In this document: positions 18,665 through 27,184 of the stretch, one piece after another | How the letters are laid out: every line of letters starts with the position of its first letter | How positions within the stretch are numbered: the first letter of the stretch is position 1 | Origin: CAITWD01 sp963842065 | Lineage (GTDB): Bacteria > Actinomycetota > Thermoleophilia > Miltoncostaeales > Miltoncostaeaceae | Assembly: GCA_963842065.1 (NCBI GenBank) | Contig: CAWJEW010000004.1 | Coordinates: 62,001 to 126,000, forward strand | Reading direction: 5' to 3' | DNA length: 64,000 nt | Program-made: the position numbers and the translations under genes | Notes under the pieces: model-generated | Databases searched by the model: none | What the model was told of the DNA's origin: nothing | What the model saw: the letters and a program-made list of their open reading frames with translations, nothing else

Positions 18665-19879
18665 ATGCGCGGGACCACCACCCGGGCAGGCACCCTCGTG
18701 ATCGGGGCGGGCGTCGCGGGCAGCGCGGTCGCCATGCACCTGGCGGAACTCGGCGCCGAGGACGTCGTGGTCGTCGACCCGGACCTCGCCGGCATCCGCT
18801 CGTCCTCGGAGCTCAACGCAGGCGGGGTGCGCGCCACCTGGTGGCAGCGGGTGAACATCGAGCTCTGCGCGGCAACGATCGCGTTCTTCCGGGAGCAGGG
18901 CGCCGAGGTGGGCTTTCGTCCGCTCGGCTACCTGTGGCTGTACGGGCCGGAGCTCTGGGCCGGCGCCCGCGAGCACGTCGCGGTGCAGCGCGCCTGCGGC
19001 CAGCAGATCGAGCTGCTGAGGCCGGCGGACGTCGGGGCCCGGTGGCCCGAGATCGACCGACTGGACGGCATTGCGGGGGCCACATTCTCGCCGATGGACG
19101 GGCTGGTGAACCCCAACGCCGTCAAGGAGCTCTACCGGCGGCGTGCGCGGGCTGCCGGCGCCCGGTTCGTGGACCGGCGTCTGGTGACCGGCGTCGAACG
19201 CCAGGGCCCGCGTGTGCGCCGGGTGCGCGTGCGCGTGCTGGCCGACGAAGCCCACGCGCTCAGCGCGCTGGTCGGCTCGACCCCGGCGGGGGACGAGGAA
19301 ACGGTGGTCTGCGAGCGGGTCGTCAACGCCGCTGGGCCATGGGCCTCGCGGGTGGCCGAGCTCATCGGCGCCCCGGTGCCGTGCCGGGCGGTGCGCCGCC
19401 AGGTGAGCCTGTTCGCCTGCCGCGATGTGGACCTCTCACGCTACGGGATGATCGTCGACACCAGCGGCTGCTACTTCCACCACGAGGGAGGCGAGCTGAT
19501 CCTGGCCGGGTACTCGCCGCCGGGTGACGCTCCGGGCTACCGCTTCGACTACGACGGCCGCGCCTTCTTCGAGACGGAGATCTGGCCCCGACTGGCCGCG
19601 CGCCTGGGTCGCATGGACCGACTGGAGCATGTACGCGGCTGGGCGGGCCTGTATGAGCTGTCTCCCGACCACAGCGCCCTGGTGGGCCGCGTCGCGGGAT
19701 TGGAGAACGCCTACGAGCTCCATTCGTTCTCCGGCCGCGGGGTGATGCAGAGCTACGCCGCGGGGCTGGCGTTGGCCGAGCTCATCGTGCTGGGCCGCTT
19801 CGCCACCGCCGACGCCGCTCCCCTGGCGGGGTCACGATTTGCCTCCGGGGCGCTGCAGCCCGAGCAGCTGCACATCTAG
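18665..19879 (+). CDS. FAD-dependent amino-acid/sarcosine oxidase-like oxidoreductase (DAO family)
   Basis: A 404-residue flavoprotein. The dinucleotide-binding motif VIGAGVAGSAVA is at the N-terminus, followed by the VVVVDPD strand, the SSELNAGGVR segment typical of DAO/DadA-type enzymes, CERVVNAAGPWA near the middle and the C-terminal FAD-contact stretch FSGRGVMQSYAAGLALAE. These identify an oxidase or dehydrogenase of secondary or tertiary amines such as D-amino acids, glycine or sarcosine; the substrate is not readable. ATG 18665 is chosen because the fold starts eleven residues later. It sits singly, convergent with the CE4 gene downstream, and is probably cytoplasmic. Confidence 0.85.
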   Translation: MRGTTTRAGTLVIGAGVAGSAVAMHLAELGAEDVVVVDPDLAGIRSSSELNAGGVRATWWQRVNIELCAATIAFFREQGAEVGFRPLGYLWLYGPELWAGAREHVAVQRACGQQIELLRPADVGARWPEIDRLDGIAGATFSPMDGLVNPNAVKELYRRRARAAGARFVDRRLVTGVERQGPRVRRVRVRVLADEAHALSALVGSTPAGDEETVVCERVVNAAGPWASRVAELIGAPVPCRAVRRQVSLFACRDVDLSRYGMIVDTSGCYFHHEGGELILAGYSPPGDAPGYRFDYDGRAFFETEIWPRLAARLGRMDRLEHVRGWAGLYELSPDHSALVGRVAGLENAYELHSFSGRGVMQSYAAGLALAELIVLGRFATADAAPLAGSRFASGALQPEQLHI

Positions 19880-20032
19880 CCCTGAGCGATTCCGCGCCTC
19901 GGCGACACGCGGGGTCGCGCGGAGTCTGCCGCCTCCCCTTGGGTCCGCGCACGGCGCGCAGAAGCCCGGTGGTCGCCAGGGAGTTGGCCCGAAGGCGAGG
20001 GAGCGGATCGGACGACCCCGACCGGGATGCCG

Positions 20033-20917
20033 CTAGGCGCCGAACGCGGCGGCGAACTGCGCGAGGGTCTCGGTGCCCCGTATCTCGATCCGCGGCAGCG
20101 CGACGCGCTCGGAGATGCTCAACCACGTCCCGGGCACCGTCGTGTACGCCAGCAGGTACCCCGCCTTGGCGACCGCCGCCTGCGCGGCGGCGTCGACGCT
20201 GCCGTACGGATACGCGAACCAGTAGATCGGGTGGCCGAGACCCGCGGTCAAGGTGGCACGGGATTGGGTGAGCTCGAAGCGCAGTTGCGACGGGGTCAGC
20301 TGCGCCAGCGGCGTGTGGAAGACGGTGTGCGAGCCGATGTCCATCCCCGCGGCCTCCAGCAGATGCAGATCCGGCCAGCTCAGGAAGTGCCCCTTGCCGA
20401 TACGGCCGGTGATGATGAAAAACGTCGCCGGCCAGTGGCGGGTCGGGGTCACCAGGCCGTCGAGGATGTCGTGCACCCCGTCGACGTACCCGTCGTCGAC
20501 GGTGATGACGATCGGCTTCGGCGGCAGCTTGCCGTTGTCGGCGAGGGCCCGAAGCAGGATCGTCTGGCTGATCGGGTGGAAGCCGTGATGCTGTAGCCAG
20601 TTGAGCTCCGCGTCGAACTTGGCCGGCGCCACCGTGAACTCGCGTCCGTTGGCCGACGCCGGGATCGGCCAGGTGACCCGGTGGTACATGAGAACCGGGA
20701 TGTCCAGGAACCGGACCGTCGGCCGGGTCGGCAGCACCAGCCGCACCGTGCGCCGCATGGGCGTAAACGCGCGCCGCAGCAATGCTGCCGGGCGGATGGG
20801 TGCCGCGGCGCCGTGCCGGGATGCACCCACGTTGATCGCCGCGACCACGAGGGCAAGGACGACGGCCAGCCCGAGCACTGCCTGCCGCGAGCGGACGCTC
20901 AACGGGCCGCGTCCCAC
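20033..20917 (-). CDS. Membrane-anchored polysaccharide deacetylase (CE4/NodB)
   Basis: A 294-residue protein with an N-terminal signal-anchor (residues ~12-30) and a NodB domain. All canonical motifs are present: motif 1 TVDDGY (Asp141 base, Asp142 metal), motif 2 SHTVFH (His197, His201 metal) and motif 3 FAYPYG. Such enzymes remove acetyl groups from peptidoglycan, chitin-like or exopolysaccharide GlcNAc/GalNAc outside the membrane. PVLMYHRV near residue 74 is the usual lead-in. It lies 27 bases downstream of a broken secreted PKD-type gene on the same strand and may have been co-transcribed with it. Unlike the second CE4 protein at 42101 its active site looks intact. Confidence 0.88.
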   Translation of the reverse strand: MGRGPLSVRSRQAVLGLAVVLALVVAAINVGASRHGAAAPIRPAALLRRAFTPMRRTVRLVLPTRPTVRFLDIPVLMYHRVTWPIPASANGREFTVAPAKFDAELNWLQHHGFHPISQTILLRALADNGKLPPKPIVITVDDGYVDGVHDILDGLVTPTRHWPATFFIITGRIGKGHFLSWPDLHLLEAAGMDIGSHTVFHTPLAQLTPSQLRFELTQSRATLTAGLGHPIYWFAYPYGSVDAAAQAAVAKAGYLLAYTTVPGTWLSISERVALPRIEIRGTETLAQFAAAFGA

Positions 20918-20944
20918 CGCACGTGCGTCATCCGGTCCCCCGTG

Positions 20945-22410
20945 TCACTGGCGTGCGTGCCGCGCCCGACGGCGCTGGCGCACGCAACGTTGCGATCTGC
21001 CGTGCCGGAAACAGACCTTACAGCGAGCCTCGGCCGCGGCCCCGCCCCCGGGACGTAGGCCGCACACGGCGCGGGGCGTCCAGGCGGATGCCACGCGCGC
21101 CGGGCGCAGACCCGCCGCCGGAATTCGCGAGCGCGTAATGAGGACCCGGTACGTCAGGGTCCGAGGGTTGCCCAGCCGGTCCCGGGCGCTCACCCGAATC
21201 GTGTCGCGGCCCGCCGTGCGATACGCGTGGCGCACGCCCGTACCGGTCGCGGGCTTGTGGTCGCCGAAGTTCCAGACCGTGCGTCCGGAGATCTGCGACC
21301 ACAGATCCGCGAACCTGATCGACATGAGCACCGAATGCTTGGCGCGCGCCTTCGCGGGGATCTTCGCCGCCACGAGGCTGGGTCCGCCGGCATCGAAGGC
21401 CGCGACCCGCAGTTGGGTGGCGGAGGTCTGCCAGAACGCCGCGACGCTGCCCTGCAGGTCGGGCACGACCGCACCGCCCTGGATCGCGCTGGCCGGCGCG
21501 TCAGGGTTCGTCGGCGCGTCAGCGCCGGCGGCAGCGTTCAGCCAGCGGCTGCCCTGGATGACGTAGGACGTCCCGGCATTCGGCCGGCCCGTCCATGCCA
21601 GGTACGCATCGTTGCCCAGGAGCGCTCTTCCGTCGGCGCGGCTGTTCTGGAAGTTCAGCCCCGCGGCGCAGCGTCCGCTCGTCGGGAACGCGGTCCCGGC
21701 TGGTGTCCGTGCGATGCCTTCGCAATCGAGCCCCGAGTTCGTGCCCTGGAACGCATAGAACACACAGGCGCGCCCGTTCGGCGCCATGCGGACCGCATGA
21801 GGCGCGCTCGACGCCCCGCCGACGGCCAGATCCCCGGGTGCCGTCCAGGTGCCGTTCGCACCGATACGCGTCACGGCGTTCACGTCGAGGGTTCCCGGCG
21901 CCGCATGATGGACGTACTGAAACGGGATCACCGCGCTGCCATTCGGCGCGACCGCCAGCTGCGGAGCGAATACGTCGGAGGTGATGTCCGACCCGGTGAC
22001 GTCCTCCGGCGATCCCCAAATCCCGTTCGACTAAGCGCGCCGGACGACCGCGAGCGTGTGGCGGCCATCGGGGACCTTCTGCCGAACGGCGGCCGTGATG
22101 TTCCCCGCGCCGCCGACCCCGAGGGTGAGGTTGCTGCTCGAGACGCCTCCCGACGAAATCCGCGTCGGGACGCCCCACGACCCGCTCGGGCCGTGCCTGG
22201 GCACCACAGCGAGGTACGTGTCGTAATCGCCGGGACCGATGGGAATGACGCCGGGGTCGTCGCGGTCGATGCCGATCGCGACGGTGCCGTTCGACCCGAT
22301 GGCGGTCAGAAGTGTCGGCGACGAGCATGCGTCGGGGATCGGGCCCTTCGGCGGCGGCCGGGCGGTTCAGGACGGCACGACCGAGCACCGGGCCGGCGTC
22401 CAGCGCACCC
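20945..22410 (-). pseudogene. Secreted PKD-domain protein, no start codon and an in-frame TAG
   Basis: A continuous frame from 21931 to 20945 encodes repeated beta-propeller-like segments (GANGTWTAPGDLAVGG, VRMAPNGRACVFY) and near the C-terminus a PKD-like Ig fold (VWNFGDHKPATGTG...). Homologous-looking sequence continues upstream in the same frame past a TAG at 22031-22033 (VAPNGSAVIPF and SNGIWGSPEDV on one side, NITAAVRQKVPDG on the other) to about 22350, where the frame probably changes again. No signal peptide or credible start is found before the HD-gene stop at 22447. The 5' end appears lost or scrambled. Function unknown; it was probably an exported binding protein. Confidence 0.6.
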
Positions 22411-22446
22411 CGCGCGACGACCCGATGTCTGGTGCGGCGCGGCGCC

Positions 22447-23070
22447 CTACCAGGCGATGCGGTACTCGGCCTCGAGCCGGGTGAGCTCGTCGACGACCCG
22501 TCGCAGCTCGTCGGCAAGCGGCCCGGGCATCCGGCGCAAGTACAGGTCGGCGAGCGTCGTGTAGTACCAGACCTGGTCCGGGCCGGACTTCGTGGAAAAG
22601 CGCTGCCAGAGCGCATCCTGCTGGATGCGCAAGTCCCCCAGCACCGACCGGGCGTTGTGGAGCTTGTCGCACGCAGAGACCAACAGCGCATCATGGTCGG
22701 CATGCTCGAGGCCGTCGATGTACGCCTGCTTGCGGGCATGCCAGGGCTGCTTGGGCTCGCCGGGCTCGGCGATCGCATCCGAGCAGTGCAGCACGATGTC
22801 GGCGACCCGGTCGCCAAACCGCTCGCGGATCGCCGCTTCCATGGCGCGGCCGTCCTCACAGTCTTCGACCGTATCGTGCAAGAGCGCGGCCATCCCGCAC
22901 TCCTCGTCGCCGCCGAAATCGAGGACGAGCGCGCTCACGGCCATCAGGTGCGCTAGATACGGGATGTCGGACCCCTTGCGCAGCTGGTAGCGGTGCACCT
23001 CGCACGCCATCTCGAACGCATCAATGAACTTCTGGCCCAGGATCGGCGTATCGGTCCGCGGTTCTCCCAC
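22447..23070 (-). CDS. Stand-alone SpoT-like HD phosphohydrolase
   Basis: A 207-residue cytoplasmic HD-superfamily hydrolase. The metal and substrate motifs follow the RelA/SpoT hydrolase (MESH1-like) pattern: HRYQLRKGSDIPYLAHLMAV, then ALLHDTVED with the HD pair, and a later SACDKLHNARSV block equivalent to the SpoT DRLHNMR motif. There is no synthetase, TGS or ACT domain. A small alarmone hydrolase cleaving (p)ppGpp is the likeliest role, by family knowledge; other nucleotides are possible. GTG/ATG context is ordinary and the gene is upstream of, and co-oriented with, the broken PKD gene. Confidence 0.8.
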   Translation of the reverse strand: MGEPRTDTPILGQKFIDAFEMACEVHRYQLRKGSDIPYLAHLMAVSALVLDFGGDEECGMAALLHDTVEDCEDGRAMEAAIRERFGDRVADIVLHCSDAIAEPGEPKQPWHARKQAYIDGLEHADHDALLVSACDKLHNARSVLGDLRIQQDALWQRFSTKSGPDQVWYYTTLADLYLRRMPGPLADELRRVVDELTRLEAEYRIAW

Positions 23071-23281
23071 ACATTCAGGCTAACACCGATGCTCCGCAGC
23101 GACTCGACCGCGGGTGGCGCAGGCACCGCCGCGCGGTGGGGGCGGTGCGGACGGCGTCGATGAATGCACGTGCCCTGCCCAAGAGCACGGCACGGCACGT
23201 CGAATACCGAGAGCGATCGCGGCACCGCACCGTGATCGGACGCGCCGCCAGGCCGGCCGCAACAGACAGAAAGCCACCACT

Positions 23282-23920
23282 ATGGGTATCCGCGCACGAG
23301 GTCTCGCCGTTGCGGCGACAATCGGAATCGCCGTCGCCACCGCGCTCGCGCTCTCGGGCAGCCACGGGCGGACGCTGGTACCGACCCCGGCGCGCCTGAC
23401 CGCCGCGGCGGTCAAATGCGAGCAGAGGGTGGGTGTCGGCCGCATCAGCGCGGAGATGGTGAGCTCGACCGAGGAGTGCTACAGGAGCTACACCTCAGAG
23501 GTCGAGCTGCTCAGCAAGACCTTCCAGAGCATCGCGTCGGACTGCCAGAACCAGACCGGCACGGGCCGTTCCCTCGAGGCCGGGGGCTTGACCTCAGAAG
23601 CCCGCTCGGGGCTCGACCAAGACACGAAAACCCGGAACGCCAAGGTCGCCTACTTCAGGGGTGAGGCGGCGTGGTACAAGGAACACGGTCCCAAGACGAC
23701 CAAGGCCGAGACCATCGCGGCGATCGACGAGGTCGTCACCGCAATCGGCAAGGACACGCTGGCGCTCGACGGCGCCTGGAGCCAGGTCGAGGCGGTGGCG
23801 TCTGCGCGTCGCAACGACGACTGTCCCGAAGCCGACACGAAGGCCGCCGCGGAGACCACCGCGGCCCGGACAGCCCGTGCCGAGTCCACCACGCTCGCCC
23901 CGTGGCTTCACCGTCTCTAG
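23282..23920 (+). CDS. Secreted protein of unknown function
   Basis: A 212-residue protein with a signal peptide (MGIRARGLAVAATIGIAVATALALSG). The mature part is mainly helical and charged, with three cysteines that could form disulfides or bind a partner (KCEQRV, EECYRSY, SDCQNQ) and a fourth near the end (NDDCPE). No catalytic motif is visible. The ATG at 23282 follows AGAAAG at acceptable spacing and matches the signal-peptide start, so the longer frame from 23114 is not used. It converges with the broken GH16 gene. Confidence 0.65.
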   Translation: MGIRARGLAVAATIGIAVATALALSGSHGRTLVPTPARLTAAAVKCEQRVGVGRISAEMVSSTEECYRSYTSEVELLSKTFQSIASDCQNQTGTGRSLEAGGLTSEARSGLDQDTKTRNAKVAYFRGEAAWYKEHGPKTTKAETIAAIDEVVTAIGKDTLALDGAWSQVEAVASARRNDDCPEADTKAAAETTAARTARAESTTLAPWLHRL

Positions 23921-23973
23921 CAGCGTGACCTCCCGGGCGGCAGGGGGGCCCCGGGCGCGCGCAGCCGGTGCGC

Positions 23974-25087
23974 TCACCCGCCGTCGAGCCCGTGGACGGG
24001 TAGTCGGCGACCGACTTGACAATCAGCGATTGGGGCAGGCTCGCGTCGTCGAGGCCATACGGCGGGAACTGGGATTTGGCGTGGCCGCCCCACGCGCCGC
24101 CCATCGCGAGGTCGATCACCAGGTAGTCGCGCTGGTCGTAGGGCCACAGCCGCCAGTCCCAGCTCGCCCGCTTGGTGACGGTGCAGTACGGCCGCCCATC
24201 GAGCAGGAACATCAGGCGCGTCGGCGTTCATTCGGGCCCGTACTGGTGGAAGACCTGCGCATCGTCGGGAACAGGCATCTTGATGCAGTGCCCGTTCGGC
24301 AGGCCCGACACCGACAGCCGTGCCTGGGCGACCGACGAGACCTCGCCCGGAAAAACGGTCTCGACCATGTCGATCTCACCGTCGCTCAGATAGCGGTTCG
24401 GGTCGGTCGGCGGCGTGTCGTTTACGTACGTGCCCGCGTCCGTGATCAGCCAGATTGCCGGCCAGGTGCCGATCTCGTTGGGGAGCTTGGCGACCACATC
24501 GATCTTGCCCTACTCGGAGGCCTGGATCCCACGCGTACTCACGCGTCCTGACGTGTAGGCGACCCCGTGGCCGGCGGCGCCTGGCGGGCCTGCATGATCA
24601 TCTGCCCGTTCTGGATCCGCAGATTCGCGGGGCTGTCGGTGGAGCTGGCGACCTCGTGGTTGTACCGGCCATCGGTCCCGCGGCCGAGGTCGATGCGCCA
24701 CCCGGTCACCGGGCCGTCGGGCTGCGTGGTGAAGTCCTCGAGCCACGTGGGCGTCGGGCCGAATTCCGGCGCGCTGCGGTTGGCGAATCGCCGGGCTTGG
24801 GCCGGGGTCGGGTGGGTCGCCCGGGTTGGGGACTTGGCCTGCTCGATCCTGTACGCGCTGCCGGTCGAGCCGCCGCCGGCCGAGTACGGACCCGCAGCGG
24901 CGTCGTGGGAGGAGCTCAAGTGGAAGACCTGGTGCCAGATGATCCATCCGGCCACGATGAACACGAGCGCGTAGAACGCGAGCGCCAGCCGGCGGACGAT
25001 GGTGACGCCGCGGCTCGGCGGTGGGCCTGGCGGTCCCGGTCCCCGGTCCCGGCGCCCGACGTCGTCGCGACCGCATCGTGTGCTCAC
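23974..25087 (-). pseudogene. GH16 endoglucanase-like protein with two in-frame stops and a frameshift
   Basis: A signal-anchor (residues ~30-48 of GTG 25087) is followed by the start of a concanavalin-A-like fold (EDFTTQPDGPVTGWRID...YNHEVASS). A frame change near 24545 leads to YTSGRVSTRGIQASE, then TAG at 24510-24512 where the family has Tyr (E-Y-G-K-I-D), then the catalytic GH16 block GEIDMVE and QVFHQYGPE, then TGA at 24228-24230 exactly where the family has Trp (E-W-T-P), then LDGRPYCTV and VIDLAMGGAWGG. Restored, it is a ~330-residue membrane-anchored beta-glucanase/galactanase-type enzyme. The 3' end is uncertain. Confidence 0.75.
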
Positions 25088-25417
25088 CGGTCCCCGCCAC
25101 CCGGCGCCGGGGATCGTCACGCGCACGCGGCCGTCGGGTCGGCCGACGCACAGACCGCCGATCCGGGTCGGCGGTGGTACCCCGCCAACGGTGCGGCAGG
25201 TGGCTTCGTGCGGCATGTCTTGCTGGGTCGTTCACGACGGCAGCTCGCGCCTTTAGGACGCTCGGTGGACCAGCCTCCTCCCGCCTCGCGGTGCGGGATA
25301 CACCCGATCGGTGGGGGTCCGAGCAGGACCCGCGAGCGCGGCGCGCGGGTAGCCGCCGCGCGGCGCGCGAGCCGAACGAGTCGGCGGCTGCGCAGACCCC
25401 CGGTGCCGCCCCCGACA
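25088..25417. other. Intergenic region between the GH26 and GH16 genes
   Basis: 330 bases, GC-rich, no convincing coding potential on either strand and no clear hairpin. It would carry the promoter of the leftward GH16 gene. Confidence 0.4.
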
Positions 25418-26551
25418 CTACCCGGCCGGGTGCACGCACATCGCACCGCCGGCCCAGGCCGGGTTGGCGACGAGGCCGCGCAACGCCGACAGCGAGGTGG
25501 CCGCGGAAGTGACCCGCCAGTCGGCTTCCGTGTTGCGCGGGAACCACACGAGCCCCCGCACAGCCGGGAATTGGTCCGGGATGGTCTGTGCGAGCCGGTC
25601 AATCCGGTCCGCCTTCGACCCACCGAGCTCGGTCGAGGCGCTCCCTTCGATGATGATCGGCTTGGTGCTCAGGGCCGCCAGCGCAGCATCGGAGCGCCCG
25701 AAGATCTGGGTGGGAGTCAGCCAGCCGTCGGAGGTGACGGTGCCCCAGTTGTTGCCGTCCATGCCGACCCAATCGACATACCCGTCCCCGGGGTAGTGGG
25801 TCGAATAGATGCGTTGTGCGTTCCAGCCGGTGTTGGGATCCCAGATCCAGCCGACATTGGTGGCCCCGGCGGCGCGAGATAGGTCGACCACGTGCTGGTC
25901 GGCGGCCACGTACTCGGCCGGCGTGTTGCCGAGTTGCCCCGGCACCCAGGGCTCCCAAGACCCGTTCATCTCCGGGCCGAAGTTGATCAGAAACGGCGTG
26001 CCGGTCTGAGCGGCGGCTTGGGCGGACTGGGTGATGTCGGCATCCCACGAGCCGTCAGCGATCGCCGACGGCGCATAGGCCGGATGGGTCGGGTTGGTGG
26101 GGTCGAAGGGTTCCCAGGAGATGATCGCGGTGATCCCGCGCTGGGCGGTGCCCTGGACCTCGGTGCCCGAGAGTAGGCTCCCGTGCCACTGGCGGTACCA
26201 CATCAGTTCATGCCCGGCGCCGCCGACCATGGCCGAATAACTGTCGAGTTCGCCCATGCCGTCAAACGGCGACGAGCTCGGCGAGACCCCGAGCGAGATC
26301 GGCGGGCCGGCTGCGCGACTGACCGGCACGGTCAGGTGCAGGGCAGCACGCGCGGTCGTCGGGATGTGCACGAGCGGGTTGGCGGCCGTACGCCGGACTG
26401 TGGCGCGCCGGTCCGTGACCGTCGTGCGCGCGCTGACTGCGCGGCACACCCGCACGCGCACCGTGCGGGTGGTGTGGGCATGCACGGCCGCCGACCGCAG
26501 CGGTGCGGCCTGGCGCTTGACAAGGACATGTTCGGTCACCGTGCGGCACAC
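25418..26551 (-). CDS. GH26-like endo-mannanase/glucanase domain protein
   Basis: The catalytic part resembles family GH26 (beta-mannanase and related): SWEPFDP, the acid/base block GPEMNGSWEPW (Glu194) and a nucleophile block KPIIIEGSAS (Glu301), with WVGMDGNNWG between. Family members usually read HEMNG; here Pro replaces His. Residues 1-85 form a basic Thr/Val/Arg-rich linker. The true export signal seems to lie upstream in the same frame: GTG 26663-26665 starts RHPRVVAAAIAACVLVGTGAPALGA, separated from this frame by a TGA at 26555-26557 next to a seven-G run. The gene is thus probably 25418-26665 with a nonsense error or mutation. Substrate unproven. Confidence 0.75.
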   Translation of the reverse strand: MCRTVTEHVLVKRQAAPLRSAAVHAHTTRTVRVRVCRAVSARTTVTDRRATVRRTAANPLVHIPTTARAALHLTVPVSRAAGPPISLGVSPSSSPFDGMGELDSYSAMVGGAGHELMWYRQWHGSLLSGTEVQGTAQRGITAIISWEPFDPTNPTHPAYAPSAIADGSWDADITQSAQAAAQTGTPFLINFGPEMNGSWEPWVPGQLGNTPAEYVAADQHVVDLSRAAGATNVGWIWDPNTGWNAQRIYSTHYPGDGYVDWVGMDGNNWGTVTSDGWLTPTQIFGRSDAALAALSTKPIIIEGSASTELGGSKADRIDRLAQTIPDQFPAVRGLVWFPRNTEADWRVTSAATSLSALRGLVANPAWAGGAMCVHPAG

Positions 26552-26665
26552 GACTCACCGGTGGGGGGGTGCATGGGCACCGAGCGCCGGTGCGCCCGTG
26601 CCGACAAGCACGCAGGCTGCGATAGCGGCAGCAACGACACGCGGGTGCCGGAGCGATGAGCACAC

Positions 26666-27184
26666 ACGGGCTGCGGCTCGGATGGGCCCGCACCCCGGAA
26701 TCGACCGTCCCAGTGGCCGACTGAACGACGCGCCAGTCCATGAAATCTCCGTTGCAGATCCGACGCGCTGCACGGGCGACCGACTGCGCTTGACTGGGGT
26801 CTGATCGGATGCTGAGCGCCGACCGGCGCTCGGCGGGTGCCGGCGCAGCCCGTGCCGACCGGTTCCCCAACCGCGCAGGCAAGGTGCCAGACAACGGCGT
26901 CCGCCCGATACAAAGGTCCGGAAAACCCTCGACTTGAAGCCGCACCCCGAACGGATAGGGCACGCCGGAAAGCTCAACTTGCGGGGGGTAGGCGGCCGTC
27001 CGCCACATGGTCAGATTTCGTGTTACCGAAGTCTCATCGCGCTCGGAGCACGCTGCGTTCGTGCGCGTCTGAAGTATCCGTTTTACCGCCTCGGCTGATT
27101 GTGGTCGGCCACCAATGACCCCGCGACAACATTAGTCGCGTCTCTGTCCAGGAATGACAATCAAAGTGATCAGGAGTACCTCGG
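26666..27184. other. Divergent promoter region upstream of the second Agd3-like gene
   Basis: 519 bases between the leftward GH26 gene and the rightward deacetylase. It contains a TTGACT at about 26790 and several imperfect dyads (for example CGGTTCCCCAACCG near 26870), but no known riboswitch class could be matched by eye. AGGAG lies 8 bases before ATG 27185. Confidence 0.4.

Noticed and set aside
26821..27010. Possible riboswitch (c-di-GMP, c-di-AMP or cobalamin type) upstream of the second Agd3-like gene
   Set aside because: Conserved core sequences of these classes could not be matched on either strand; only generic GC-rich pairing is visible.
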